A DNA stretch of 64,000 nucleotides from Sarcophilus harrisii (GCF_902635505.1 NC_045429.1:130409804-130473803); one strand, 5' to 3'; numbered from the stretch's first letter, positions 22,301 to 37,456 are shown. The notes: generated by a model from the letters alone, not told the origin. Translations and numbers: made by a program.

Positions 22301-25300
22301 GGCGGGCAGAATCAAGATCTCCAAAGATCCAAATAAGTTAGGATGATGATATGAATCCAATAAAATGAAACTGAAAAGGGATAAATGAAAAATCCTATAA
22401 AGTAGCAACTTCGGTCACTGAGATGTGGTAATTTGTGACAGACCTGGAGACTTTTGTAGTAGATTGAGGCTGTCCATGAACCAAGAATGTGACAGCAACC
22501 AGGGAAGATAATGAGGGCATAAGCTATATTAAATGTGGTACTCTGTATAAAGAAGGCAATGGTCCTCACTAAACTCTTCTGGTCTAGCCAAACATGGAGC
22601 ATTGGGTTGAGTCTGGAGTATCACATTTTAGAAGGGTTGGACATCTGGTGGCAGATGGAAACCATGTCATACAATTGTAGATTAAAAGAGATGGCACTTT
22701 TTAGACTGAGGAAAGAACACTGAGTGGGGAAGCACTAATATTTTCTAATAAAAACCACTATTTGTTTTGTCCTATAAGGCACAACTAGAAGCAATAAGAA
22801 GCTATTTGCAAGGGAGGCAGATTTTCGTTCCTGGCAATTAGAGCCATTTCAGAAGATTTTTTTTTTTTTTTTTTTTTTTTGTCATTGCAGATGTTCAAAA
22901 AGAGGGTAGATGACTACTTGTTAGGATATTGTAGAGGGAATATGCGTTTCAGGTAGAAATTGCATGAGATGACTTTAAAGTCCAAGGCTAAGAGGATGCG
23001 ACGACCACCTTTAGCATTACCTTACCTGCAGTCCCGAGAGTACTGTTCACTTCTCCAGGCATGGTTTGTGCATTGTTTTTTAACTTGACTGAGCATCCAA
23101 AATCCCCCAATTTAATTAGTCCAGATGATGTAAGGAAGATATTGGCTCCTGAAAAAGAACCGATAGTAGTTACATTACCACTATCACAATAACCACTTCT
23201 AAACGTAGATCTGCTTATATGTAGCATATAGAATTACTGGCAAGTTCACTGGTCTACCACAGCAACCAAGGAGTTTCACTTATATATCTCTGTGAAGCAG
23301 TAGAGACTGTCTGCCATACAAATTACAACCAGCACATAAAAGACCACACTATTATTAAAGGTAAAGATGTAAATTCATGATTATCAAACTATTTTAAAGA
23401 CTACTTTCATAATCTTAGAAAAAGTAAGATCCTAACTGGAGATTCAAATGTTTTTAACTTTACTCAAGGCCAATTGTGCTAATGACACCGCCATATAATT
23501 TATAGGAAGCTGCTGATGGACTTAGGATATGGCTGAAAAAGAACACAATGAAAGGTCTAGTCCCACTTACAAGTAATAAATGTGTAATACATATCCTTCC
23601 TCTACTTTATGTGTATCTTTTATGCACCCATTTATGTATATTTTGTCTTTCCCATTAGAATGTAAAGTCTTTGATTTTGCTTTTTCTTTGAATCCCCAGC
23701 ACTTGGCACAGTGCCTGACATATAATAAGTACTTTAAAAATGCTTATTGACATTTTGTTTTCTACATAGAAGATTGGGTCAGTAACTGATTGAAGTAATT
23801 CTCAGTCTTCTTTTTCTATCAAAAGTTAACAAAATGTTTTTTTCTCAAAATAAGACATACCAGCATGTTAAGTCCTGTTATTTCACTTTTTAAAAACTCA
23901 GGCTGTTACTATATTGGTATAGCTTTAATTAGTCAAATGTGCTTAGTATATTCCAGGGACATTGCTAAATATTGGCAACACAAAGAAAAAGCAAAAGACA
24001 TTCCCAAGGAGTTTATAGTCAAATGAAGGGTTTTTGTGAAGGGTGAAATCTGAAATCATGAGGAAACAAAAGTTAAAGTTTTTGAGCAATTTATTAATTA
24101 GTGGTTTATTAAGCAATGTATACTACTTGCATAGTAATTTGGGACAAGGCCTGTTCAGATTGACGCTGGATATTGAATACAGGACAGATTTTTATGCAGT
24201 AAAAGAAAACAAAAGGCTATAAACCAGGATATAAGATTAAGTAATCTGATTTCCAATTGAAGGAAAGATTATGGACTTTCCAAGCAGTGATGGAGAGCTT
24301 GAACAGATGCAATTCTAAGACATATTGATTGATAGAGAATTGGGAAAAAATTTCTTGAATTGATCTTTGGGTCTGAGTTCCTGATTACCATTGCTCAGAT
24401 CTTTAATTAAGTCTCTTAATAACCAGAAGAAGTGTTCAGGTTCCCAGTCATTCAGGACTAAATTCAAATAATATAATAAAGTTTTCTCATAAAACAGAAA
24501 CTGGAAGAGATCCAAAATTGAAACAGTAGATGAAGTTAAATAGTTTACTCAGTTTCCACAATTCCCTCATATTAGACAAATGTCAAAATCATTATGATAC
24601 AATTTATAATACAGTAAGTGCACAAGAGAGGTCCAAAACTAGCTGACATCTCAGCAAAGTGGTTTAAAGATGTTTTTAAGGTAAGGTTTCATAGTAAACC
24701 TGGCACCAGAACAGAACCTTGGGGGGAAAAAAAGTAATGTTCTCAATAGGAAGAGAGCTGTGAGAGAATGCAAGTCTAGAGAATGGACCGGCAGTGGTAC
24801 TGGGGATAGAAGACCAGGCCTGGACTCTTGACTCTTCATGAGTTGTCTAGCTTTAAACACTAGTTCTGTGAGCCTGGACAAGTCATTTAAACCTGTTTGC
24901 CTTGGTTCCTCATCAGTAAAATGAGCTGACGAAGGAAATGGCAAACTGCTCTAGTATCTTTGCCAAGAAAATTCCAAATGGGAGTCATGAAAAACTGAGA
25001 CAACTGAAATCACCCAATCTAAAGATGGAAGACACATGTGAATATATGGATGCAGAGGTTGAGATGAGATATACAAGTTGTCCAGTTTGGTTAGAATGAA
25101 GCATTATAAGGTTTGAAACGTAGATTAGAAACAAATCACATATATATCTGAAAGCCAAGATAAGTAGTTTATATATTTTTTGATAATCAAAGATATGATC
25201 ACCAGGACTTGTTAAGTGACCAAATGTGGTGGATAAATGAAATGTAAGAGATTACAATGAGATGATAAATTTGGTTTTACACATAAAATTTTAAATGACA

Positions 25301-28300
25301 AGAGGACATCTATATTTAAGAGGAAAACATCCATTAGCAGGTAAAAAAGAGATATGAAGGGTATTAGTGGATAGGTTGTAGCTAGAGAGCTGATAAGCAG
25401 GAAGAAAATTACAGGGCGGAGTTAGTTTCATGGTTCATATGAATACATCAGAAAATCATCAACCAACCTAGATTTAAAGTTCTGATATTCAAAATATAGA
25501 AAGATTCAATCATATAAGAATGATATAGCTACCCAAGAGATATGAATTGACAGGAAATCTAAGTTATTGACATGTCTATATATAAAAAAGATATTCCAAA
25601 AATCACTATTAGGAAAATACAATTTAAAACAACCCTGAGATTCCATCTCATACCTATCAGATAACAAAAATTTCAAAGAAGGAAAATAATTGTTGGCCGG
25701 AGCAGTTAGTAAGCACATTAATGTACTGTTTATGGAGTAGTAAATTAATCAAATCTGGAAAAGTTTGGAATTGTATCCCCAAACTCACTAAGACACATAT
25801 ATTCTTTAATCTAATGATACCATTACTGTGCCTAAATTCCCAAAGAGATAAAGAACCCACAGTAGTGCTTTATAACTGACAGTATGGAATTAGGCAATGT
25901 AATGGCTTTGGAAAAAACAATCCAATAAATGTCCAGAATGACATATGACTATAATATGGTCAGTTAAAATCTGGCAATATGTTGGTCAACTCAGGATGAC
26001 TCAGCCCTGAATTTTTTAAAAACTTGAAATATTCTTGGTAGCCAGTGGTAACCAGAAGATTTGTATTAAAACAAAAGAAAACAGAGAAATTTTGTCTAGT
26101 GCAGAACAACTCCCAGATAATAACTATATACCATAAAAGTGTGGTAACCATAAAAGTGTGATAAGAAGGCTAGATTTTAGGTTGGCTTTCTTTAAAATAC
26201 TGAAACAAATATCTAATATACCTTGTGACTTCTAGTTCCAAATCTCTGCACTATGGTTATACTAGCAAAACATATAGCCTGGCCCATGATGAATCTGAAT
26301 TCTTCAAGTTCACTACCAAGATCTAAACAAAAGGGTCACATTCTTGTAAGCAAGTGTGAATTCCTTCTCTTACTCTCTTCTCTCTAGTTAAAGAGAGAGG
26401 ACTACTTAAGGCCCCTCATAAATACAGCTTACCTTTGATGTCACGATGAACTATACCATGCTCATGCAGTACATTAATAGCAATGGTGATCTGCTTTGAG
26501 TACAAGCGAATAACATGTTCTTGAAGGCCCAGCCTTGACACTTCTTCCAGGGTGCCCTCATCACAATATTCCATGAAAATATACATTTCTTCCTGGGATG
26601 AGAATCAAGTTAAACACTATTATTTTCTTCAAATACAAAAGAAGTACAAATGTTCATTCTGGACAACTTATAAATAAGTCCTAAATAAATCTCCTTTCTA
26701 ATGTTGTCATACTAATCTTATTTTCTGCATATTTTTAAACTGTTTGTTTCTAACTCTTCCAGGAGGACTTCTCCTGCCTGTCTCTGTCTGGAATTATATA
26801 GCTATTTGGGGAACACCACCTCCTACAAAAGACATGAAATAAGTTTTTGTAATCCTACCAAATTTAGACTGCTTTATAATCTCAGACAGGGACCAGCAGG
26901 ACTTCCCATAGGATATATTATTAAGTACTGAAACACATCCTTTTCTAATTTGAAAATTATTTAGGAAAACATAAAAAGGAACTGAATCCACTTCCCCCAA
27001 AGTTCATGCTGAAATGAGGTTCCCAAGCAGTTGGGCTATTTCCCTCAATGTTTTAGCATCTGTTCTCAAGGGGAAGAAGTTTCTTTGATAGCTTTAAAAG
27101 TACATTTTACATCTTCTCTCATTTCATAAACGTGTAATTTTAAGAAGACACATTTAACTAAGTCAAAGATATTTAACAGTCACTGGTTCAGGTGGGAAAA
27201 AAAAAAAAACAATGAAATAAATTCTTAGGAACAAAGGATACTTAGATGAACTTTGTGACTGGAAGGCAGGATGGGTTTCAGTGCTTTATAATGTCGGGTT
27301 AATGACTACAATCTACAACTTACATTTTAGGAAGAATTCCTCTAGTTTCAGAGAGAAGGCAGAAATGATGTAACTCATGGAGATTTCCTTATAATTAGGC
27401 AAAGTTACTGTGCTCTGAAATGAGAAGACCTGTGATGTAGAACAGGACTCCATCTGTACCCTTACTGATTCCTCACTCAGAATTGCATGTGTGATTAATG
27501 TTGGCTTACTCTATGAAGCTCCACACCAAAATACCGAACCAGATTGGGGTGCTTAATGCCTTCAAATATTTTCAGTTCATCTGCAGTCTCTTTGATAGTT
27601 TTGTGGTCATTCGGCTGAAATCGAATCTGCAATATTGAAAATGTCAATTACTATTGCTATCATTACAAACTAGAAAGCTGTAATGTGAAATAATAGGGTT
27701 GCAAAGCCATCTGTTGGCATATTTTGGTATCGCTGAAAAGAAAAAAAGCAGTATGACTGGTTATTTGCATCAGTAATTCTGGATTTTTTAAAGCCACAAT
27801 TGAATTCCAAATATAGACATTTATGTCAAGATATTAACATCTATGTTTTTGTATTCAGCACAATGCTTTCTGGTAAGCTAATTTTCATAGTTGCAAATGG
27901 TATTAAAATATTTATTAAGCACACAGGGTACCAGAGATACATCTTTTAGGACATGCTTTTTGCCCTCAAGGCACTGAATAGTTTAGCTGAGAAGACAGGA
28001 TGTACTTATAAAAAGATAAACAATACTGGCTAGAACATGATGCTAGGTGCCAAATAAGTAGCACAAATAAATGCCCCAGGAACTAGGAAGAGGAAATGAT
28101 TTACGATGGATAGATATAATGACAGAAAGACTCATGGGGAAGAGATTAACTGAAGCTGAACATAAGCAAAAGTTTCCAAGGCATGCAGGACTCAGATGAG
28201 TGGGAAAGAGAAATGTGGATATTATTTAGTATGCACCAGGAGGCAGCTATAGTAGTTTATATAGTAAAAGAGAAGTAAAAAAGTTTGGAACAATAGTGGA

Positions 28301-31300
28301 AGACTAAGTATTTTGGGCTTTATTCTGAAGGCAACTCAGAATCACTCAAAGTTTCCTAGCAAGGTTATGTCATGCCAAAAAGAAAGAAGATTTAATCAAA
28401 AGCACTATGTAGATTGTCAGGAGGTGGGGGAAAATTAAAAAGGAGACTACTGTCTATATATCTATTAAAAAGGAGACTATAGTCAAAATATGAAAGCCTA
28501 GACTAATAGAAACTAAAAAGTCCAAAATCTAGAAAATTGTGATTGGATGGAAGGTCATCTTGTTAATGATTCTACCAAATACTGATAGTAATTGTAACAA
28601 TAAGAAAAATTAATAGCAAAAATAGAAACTCATTTCTTCTCTCGAAATAAATTTTCCCTAATTTCTTAAAATTTTAAAATGTCAATATAAGTTCTCAAGA
28701 ACTTTTAAACAGATTTTCCATTTAAATTTCTTTGGATTAGTTGTTCGTTAGATTTGCACTTCTATAACTCTTAACTCAACAATAAAGCGTGGAAGACAAT
28801 GTAAGAACTGACTTTTATATATTTATGTAAAAAATATATTAATTTATGTTGAGAAACACCAATGAAGCTATTATGTGAGATACACACACACACACACACA
28901 GATTTTTTTTTTTTTTAGTACCCTTACATTTTTGACATGAGATCTTTGGAATTAGAACTATAAAAGATCATAGAGTATGCTGTTGCCAACTCCTTCATTT
29001 TACAGAGGAGAAAACTGAAACCCAGAAAGAGGATGTAAAGGTATATTACTATGTCAGTATTTGATAATATTTAAGTCTTTAATTTTAAATTGGTATAAGA
29101 AAGAATATGTCTATGCAATTTCTTGAGTATCTCAGAAAACACAAGAAGTAGTTCTTCATAAAATTTCTAACCAAAAAAACCCTCAAAATATCAGTCCTAT
29201 CTCAAAGTGTAATGCCCGAGAGAGAAGGTGGAATGATACTCACTTCCTTCATTGCCATCAATTCACCAGTATCAACACTGATACAAGTATAGACTTTTCC
29301 ATACTGGCCTTCTCCTATAAACAAAAGAGGGAAAAAAAACAAAAAAAAATCTCTTATTTTACAGAAAATGACCTGGAAGAGACGGCAGCCCAACCCTTTC
29401 ATTTCAGAGATGAGGCATCTTTTTAAGGCTTAGAAAGGTGAAATTATCCCAATGGCACAAAGCTTAGAGGAGTCAAGAGTTAGGAGCCAGGCCTCCTGAT
29501 TCTTTAGTACTATTTTCATTATATTATATTGTTATAACGTCAGAAAATTACTTTTTATCAATTTACCAATAATTACACAGTATCAATCAACACTGTCATC
29601 ACTGCTTCTATCTGAAATGAAACATATTGTCATTTTCAAAATAACTAGTTAAAAGACAATAAGACAACATTCTTTAAAGAGAATTTTCATGGAAATTCAC
29701 CATGATGAGTTAACGTTTATAATTACATGTTTATAGCTTTGTAGTTTTAAAGCATTATTTTAATTATTCCTATTTCTGTCATTTAAATTTCTTCATGTTA
29801 TCTAGTTAGAAACATTTTGTGACAATACTCAAGAGAGCACTCTTTTATCTAAAATTCTACGACTGAACTTTTGAACTTATTCAAATGCACTGTTGCACTG
29901 ACATGCTTTAAATATTTTTTAGTATGAGCCAGCTATTACTTGAAAATGTTCTTGAAGAAAAATCCTGTAAAGATCTTAAAATTTAAAAAAGTTCCTGAAA
30001 TTAGGTAAACTTTACAGTCTCATTCAATTTTCCAGTTAGATTAGGGGAAAATTAAAAGAAGAGGCAAAGAGACCCTCTGACAACTACAGATGAATGAAAA
30101 CTTTTTGACCAAACAAAGGATATAGAAACTCAGACAATTTTCATTACATAAAACTCTTTTAAAAAATACCTGGCACATCTATCAACACAGTTAAGCCAAG
30201 ATGGATCAAATATAAACACTAAGCTTTGACATTTAGAAAGTGAAAATGCAAAACATTATCTGTTTCTCTTTCCCCTGTCCCCTTACCAATTTTATTTCCT
30301 CTTTGCCATTTGAAGGTCACTTTTCGTAATCCAACATGCATGACATTATCATATGATTTGGGGGTGTCACAAACTTGACCAATGATATTCTTTCTCCTCA
30401 TTTCTCGATAACGTTTTTCTTCAAACAATCGAACTGATTTTTGAACAGCTTCTATGGGTCCTTGTTTAGAAGCGGTGTCTGGGGAGAAAAACCTCAAAGC
30501 TGTTAGTTCCAAAATCCTAACACAGGGGTCCTCAAACTCTGGGCCTGCGGGCCAGATGCAGTAGCTGAGGACAATTATCCCCCTCACCCAGGGCTATGAA
30601 GTTTCTTTATTTAAAGGCCCACAAAACAAAGTTTTTGTTTTTACTATAGTCTGTCCCTCCAACAGTCTGAGGGACAGTGAACTGACCCCCTATTTAAAAA
30701 GTTTGAGGACCCCTGTCCTAATAGGTACATATTAGGTTTAATAGTGCAAGTCAATTTCTAACAAAAACATTTTAAAGAAGTTTTATATAAAATAACACTT
30801 GAAATTTAAGTTCAGACTAAAGTCACAAAGACATTGTTTTTAGCCTAAAAGGATGATTTAATCAGTTTAACACTATAATGTTTTTACCCACTGCTGGGCA
30901 GTACTATCTGAAAGTATATAATCAAGTTCACTGGGTCTACTGCACATGAGTACTCACTGTAGCAAGGCGAATCTTTACTCTTCCCTAAATGACTCTAGCA
31001 TATCCCATACTGGCTGTTCCAGACTTCCTCATCTCCTCTCAAGTCGGCCTCTCTACAATCTTCCCCCAACCTTTTAGCAAAGATCTTCATCCCATGTTTT
31101 ATTGCAACTGCCAATAAGCACTTAATAAGAATTTGTCAGAGGCCACTGTGTCTGTGTCGTGCTTGGCAGTGGATACTGGTTCACAAAATAAAAAAAGCTT
31201 CTATTTGTAATAATATTCAAACGCAGGAGACAAGTACACATTAAAAACACATACAGCATGACAAACAGGATAGATACAAATTCATGCCATCTTATACAAG

Positions 31301-34300
31301 GTAGTTTGGGAGGGAGGCCACTTGAAAATGTGCAGATAAAGAAAAACTTGAAGCACAAGATGGTGCTGGAGCTACGCTTTAAGGGAAAGTATGGACTCTG
31401 GGCGCCAAAGGCCGGGAGGTACATGGGGAGCACGTAAGGCGAAGGCCCAGGCACGGAGACAGTGAGAGGAACAGAGAGATGGGCCGGCTTCACAACACAG
31501 TTGGGCATCTGGGGAGGAGGGAGGTCAGATGGGGACATGAAGGGTTTTTAAAAAGCAGCAGGCAAATTTGCACTGGACCCCAGAGGCAACAGAAACCACA
31601 GAAGCTGGTTCAAAGGAATTGAGGGGCCGGAGCAGAGATTTAGGGCAGCCATGTTAGCCAGACAACTGGTGCGTGAAGAGCACCCTGTGCCATGATGTGG
31701 GATGGAAAGAAAGGAACTCACTAAGGAAGGAAACAACGGTCCAACAAGGTAAGTTAAATACCAGCCTCTAAGCTGCTTCTCGGCTGCCTGGTGTGGAAGC
31801 CTTTTCCATCATAAAGCGCAAACAGAGCTCTAAGATTATGGAGCCTGACCCACCTAGATTCCGCGTATCTGAGTGGGAATCGGTGACTGAAAGCCCAAAC
31901 CTTGCCCTACACTTAAATGTTCCAATGGGAGTTATCACATACATACTAGGAAGTTTAAAAGAAAATCTCTGGGGAAAATTAATTTTCCATAACAGCCATG
32001 TTCATAAGGAGGCAACTTAGGTCATACGTATGTATTTGTATGTATACACACACACACACACACACACACTCTTATCATCTGCTTAGAGATGATTGTTAAA
32101 CCCATGGGAACTGTAGTTACTAAGTCTACCTCAGAACAGAATCTTGGGGGGAAAACTACCCTGAAGGGTGTGTCATGGGTGATGAGTCACTAAAAAAAGG
32201 AAGAAAACTGGATAGGCGGGTAAGCAGAGAACCAAGAAAGAAAAGTATAAAAAACTCAGAGAAGTGCACTTGGGAGGCAAGGATGGTCAGGAGCATCAAA
32301 TGCTGCACTTAGGTAGAAAAGGATAAAGATTGAGAAAAGACCATTATATCATGATAATTTTGCAGAAAATAATTTCAATCAGATAATGGTGCTAGAAGCC
32401 ACAGTGCAAAGGGATGATGTATGAGTAAGGGGATGTGTAGGCAGGAAATTTAAGACAGCTTTTTTGAAGGAGTATGGCTGGGAAAGGAAGGAGTGAATGT
32501 TGACGAATAGTACAGTCTGGAACAGAGGATGATTTGGTGGGGAAGGAAACATTTGATAGGAAGATGTTACTAAGACTCCAGAGATTGGGGGTGATGATTG
32601 AGAATGCAATTTTCTGAAAGAAAGCGGATAGAATAAGAGAATCCACAGAAGAATTAATCTTAGCGAAAAGAGCCACATTTTTGTCAGTGGTTTTGAAGAA
32701 AAGGAAAAAATGGGAAGTGATATCAAGAAGTTTTGGAATAGCTTCCAGGCCAATACCCACAAACCATCACCTAGAGGAAAAATCACTGTGAACAAGAAAA
32801 CATACCATCTTCATCAGCATCAGCAACAATTACCAACTAACTACAACCAATAGGCAGACAGGTGCAGGAGCCTTGAAGTAGCAATACCCCACAGACCAAG
32901 ACCACCAGTCCTGCCTGATTCAACCCTCTTTTGGAAAAGTAACTCCAATGAAGAAGGGGCACACGATCCCTACCAACTGCCAATCCACTGGTACCCACAG
33001 AGCAGACAAGCCAGCCTAGTTCAAGCAGCAAGGGATCCCCAGAGAAAGATAAGAGGCAGTGTATAACAAAGAATATTAAACTGTTAACACCACTAACTTG
33101 ACCACCATCTTCCTTCAGAGCCTGATAAAAAGATATGCAGATCCTGAAGCTAAAAGCCTTACAAATGGCAAAGCTTCCAGCCTAATGTACTCAGCCATTA
33201 TTCTGGGAAGAAACCCTTGTGGAGATGTAGCTTAGGACTTCTCCTTTGGGTGCTACAGCCATGCTACCAAAGACTCAGGAAAAAAAAATGTTCTTGCCCC
33301 AGCTACTGTCAAAAGATTCAACATCACAAAATATGATTTTATCTGTTTTGCCATTGTACTCTAAGGACAATGGAAATGTTCTTTTTAATTAAGATAAAAT
33401 CTGCAATAAAGTTGTCTCCTCCATTAAATAGGACCTTCTTGAAAGCAGGAACTGTCTTTCTTTTCTAGGTGTACAACCAGGGCTTAAGACAGTGTTTTGT
33501 ACAAAAGAAGCACTTCATCAATGTTTCATTTCTTCATTCAAAGGACATTACTTTTTTCAGTAAACAAGACTTAAGGTCTTTCACTGGGAGGAGAAGAATG
33601 GAGATGCTTAGGAAAGGAAGAATTCAGAATATTTTCAGAGGGGATAGGGAATCAAATTAGGGAGATATAAAAGGACTGTCTTGCTACAATGAGGATCCCT
33701 CTGATGCTGAATAACATGAATTTATGTACTCAAGTCTGAAGACTTCTAGTTTCATTCAGCTGATTGTGAGAGATGACGTAGATGGTGAGAAGTGTACAAG
33801 GCTTAGACAAAACAAAGGAAAAGTGATATGAAAAAGGGCAAACGATTCAAGAACGAAGGGTAGTACAGAGTTGCAATGGCTAATTATTGGGCTGAGACTG
33901 AGTGGAGAATCCTCCAATCTTCTTACACTATAAAAATCCTCAATGGGTCTGGTTATTTTCCAAAAAAAAAAACAAAAAAAAAAACAAAAAACACATCGCA
34001 GTATGTATTCTGACAGAGGAGACTGTCCTTCATTTATCCTAGTCCTTTACCTAGAAAATCTAATGGTATTTATTCTTTTATTTAGAACCTGATACTTTGG
34101 GAATTATTTTGTAATTTAAAAATGCCCCACATGGATGTTCCATTAGTTTCTCAACATGTCTAAAGTATAATTTACTATTTCGCCACACAAACCTTATTTC
34201 TTTTATAGGTATCAATATTCTCTCAGCAATCAAGATTCACAACCTCAGTCACCCTTGACTCTCATTTTTTCCTCACGTAAATCCCACTTCCATGTCCTGA

Positions 34301-37300
34301 TATTTCTATCTCCAGAACATATCCCCTCACTTTCTTGACCCTTAAACATGACAGCATAGACCTGATCTTCTCTCAGGTAACACTAGTAGCTTTAATTTAC
34401 TCCCTGAAATTCTAACTAATAGGGATTTCTGTTGCCTCAAATTTTCTTAGAACTAGTATGTATCTCTCCTTTGCCCAATTATATATATATATATATATAT
34501 GTTTATTTCTTATCCATGTGCCCCAACCCTGACTATATGTGACATGAGGATAGGGATTATCATTTTTCATCTTTGCTTTCTCAATACCTAGGACAGTAAT
34601 TTACACAGTAGGTTGTTAAATGTTTAGTCAATTTTAACTCCATTTCCATTTATCTAAGTCTTATCCTTTTGTCAAGACCCACTGATTCCACTGAAATCCT
34701 TTTACTATATCTAGAGCCTTTGACAATCATTCTGTTTCTTAAAATCCTTACTGCCTTTTAAAGTGTCATATGGCTGTTATATATATATAAAAAGATAATG
34801 AGACAATTGGTATGTTTCTTGTGTCATCATCTATACTGGTTGCTTGAGAGAAGAAATGAAAAACAGTTTATATTTTTTATCCCTTAATCTAGGTATTCTA
34901 AAAATTTGTTCATCACTTTTTTAAATTACGGGAAAAAATGAGCAACAATCCTTCTTCCTATATCTTGGCATATTTTGTAGACATTTTACTTAGGGGGAAG
35001 ATTTAACTTTTTAAAAGTCTTGTTTTTAAGAATTTTACGAGGGTTTAAAAAAAAAAAAAAACATAAACCAAAGCACATTTTAATTCAATTACTTTTTCTT
35101 ACACTTAAAGATTATGCTAAGAGAATATGAAATGCAATATTCTTTCTTACCTTTATTTTGGCTGATCAGAGTCCGAAGCTCCCAACTTCTTCGTGTTGGC
35201 CCACTTGAATCTCCTTTTGGGTATGAAGGCTCTGAAAGAAATATTTTTGACCAAAATTCTAGTATATGAATAATTATCAAAATATGTATTATAACAGTAA
35301 TTTTGAAACCCTGAATGGCATTGGTTAATAGACATTACTTCTCCTGACTGGTTCTTAGCTTCAACTAAGTTTGACTTAAGAATGATAAAACCTTCCCTAG
35401 AATCAATTCTGGAAAGTGATCAAACTAACGAATTGTCAGTAGGTTATAGAATTAGAAGTACAATGAACACAAAAGTATAGTTAGTGCTATCACAGAAACG
35501 ACAAAACACAAGATTTCAAAATTAAATCTATCTTTGGCCCCTGACTAACACTGGTTTCCTCTATAAGTCCTAATAATATTGGACTGCTGTTTATCAAATA
35601 ACCCAGCTTTTAAAATCTTTTCTTGGATAATGTTATCAAAGATCTAGATGGTGTCACTTTGACATTTTAAAACTACAACAAAAACTCAGTAATTGAAATA
35701 ACTGTGTAAAAAAGTATGATGATAAAACATGCATATAAGAAGTAGAAACAATTTTAAGCACTTTCATTCTTGGAAAGACAGCACTTCATCTTGTTGTCTC
35801 TTCTCAATTTTTACTTCAATGATAATTACCCTCCCCAAATACCTTTTATTAGGAGGTAACAAGAAATGTAATATTGAAAAGGACTGCTAGAATTGAAAAT
35901 GGGATAACATATCTAAATACTCACCTTCTCGCTCCTCAGTGGGGCTTGAATGTCGACTCAATGATCTGAATTGCAATTCAGCAGCTATCGAGGCCAAACG
36001 ATCATTTTCTGGAACACTGGATCCCCTGTTTCAATATTTTAAACACTGAGTTAGATCAGTTCAGTAGTTCCTACACTTAAGCTATGAGAAATTTTCATAA
36101 GGATATTAATTCTAAGTGAAGAGAACCCAATAGCCTCATCTAAATTGTGCTTTTCTTCTGTGTCACCTAACAATCCTGATGAAATAGTCTGTCTTATAGA
36201 AAACTGCTTTGATCCCAGTATACTTAAAAATGCTACCATGCCACCTACATCACTTTTGTTAATTTTATATAGATTAAGAGTCAGTGACAGGAAGATCTAA
36301 CAGATTTCTCTCAAAGATGAATCCAGGACAATGAAAGCATACATGTGAAAAATAGTAACAAATGATAGCAAAGCAGAAGTGCAAGAGGACAGTCTACTCT
36401 ATTGTTCAGAACAAACTATCAAACGCACAAAGCGACTGCTTCAAAAGAAATTAAATTGGTATTTATGAAGATAAATGTTCATATGAAAATTTAAAGAGAA
36501 CAAAACAAGATAGACTACATCAGAATCTGAAAGTATGGGAACTATTAAGAGTAGGGTCCTATGCTATGCTGACAGGAATTTAATGAAGTATGGTAGCATT
36601 TGTGCTCTTATTTCACATAAAACAGCAAGTGGGCTAAAGGGAATATCATTTATATCAATGATTTTCAAAAATTCTGATACTTCAGAGTCCTTCTCATTAT
36701 TTTTCATTTATCAGAACCCCAATACACAGCATCTGTTGTAAATAAATCAAATATTTCCAAATTCCCTAGATCTTTTGAAAGAGATTACTAGAGTAGTTTT
36801 GTGGAAAATGGAAGTAACTATATTTATGTGATCTACTTCACTGGGCTTTTGGAAAACTTTGCCCAGGTGTAAATGCCACATAGTAATACAGTCATTATTC
36901 CACCAACCAGGTTGAAAACACTAGAGTAAATAGCCTGACATGAGATCTGGTCCTAAGCAATACAACTAAATGACCATAAGAAAATTACTTAGCTTCTCTG
37001 TTCCCTATGATTTCTTATATGCTACCTCCATATATAGGGATGCCACAGAGTCAAATACATGAGAATAAATAAAAATAGTACATTAAGAAGTTATATAAAT
37101 TGTCTGATAACAATGTTATCCTATAAAAGCTTTTTAAAATTCAATGTCTTCCAACTCTAAGTTTCATAGATGTTTTCACTATAATAGGAAATCTCTATAG
37201 TCAATGATTAAAGCTTAATATCTCATGAATTACATGTTTGAAAGAATGGTTAGAATAAACCTAATGATGTTTTAAAGCACTATATCCATAGGGATCAAAT

Positions 37301-37419
37301 AAATCTTTATGCCTTTTAAAATTTCACTGCATAGTGATCACATCTTAAAACTGCTATGCCCAAAACTGGAGAAGGGGTTCAGTCATTGTCGCCTACATTC
37401 TATACATATAGGGAAAAAA

Positions 37420-37456
<37 letters not shown>

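Larger units (their letters stand above)
20122..23025 (-). other. MAP3K4: MAP3K4 intron 24
   Basis: Holds a MIR-like piece near 20560-20680, a WSINE1-like SINE (21635-21785) and a long CR1/L3 remnant (21790-22990). The interval 20690-21630 is AT-rich with nothing identified. Confidence 0.85.
23149..26432 (-). other. MAP3K4: MAP3K4 intron 23
   Basis: Contains an L2 3' end (23595-23760), a short L2-like repeat (23940-24020), an RTE-tailed SINE (24820-25010) and an old L1 3' fragment (25600-25870). The remainder, including 24030-24810 and 25875-26430, is AT-rich with no exon recognised. Confidence 0.85.
27627..29243 (-). other. MAP3K4: MAP3K4 intron 21
   Basis: Contains an L2-like dispersed repeat (27890-28400), a CA microsatellite (28880-28900) and a MIR/L3-like fragment (28935-29080). 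The rest is AT-rich with no recognised feature. Confidence 0.85.
30479..35150 (-). other. MAP3K4: MAP3K4 intron 19
   Basis: The largest repeat store in the gene: a hAT element (30523-30715), old L2-like repeats (31110-31760, 32130-32760), an unidentified GC-richer block (32790-33415), an L2 terminus (33425-33545), an L2 copy (34160-34640), and CA and AT microsatellites. No further exon was recognised. 33660-34150 and 34650-35150 hold nothing I can name. Confidence 0.85.

Noticed and set aside
31122-31538. 138-residue antisense ORF ([14 protein letters not shown]...)
   Set aside because: It lies inside an old dispersed repeat that recurs at 5755 and 27890, has no recognisable domain, and is compositionally biased. 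Chance open frame.
32379-32795. Overlapping antisense ORFs of 138 and 122 residues
   Set aside because: Both lie in repeat DNA in two frames of the same strand, without domain or splice context. Chance open frames.
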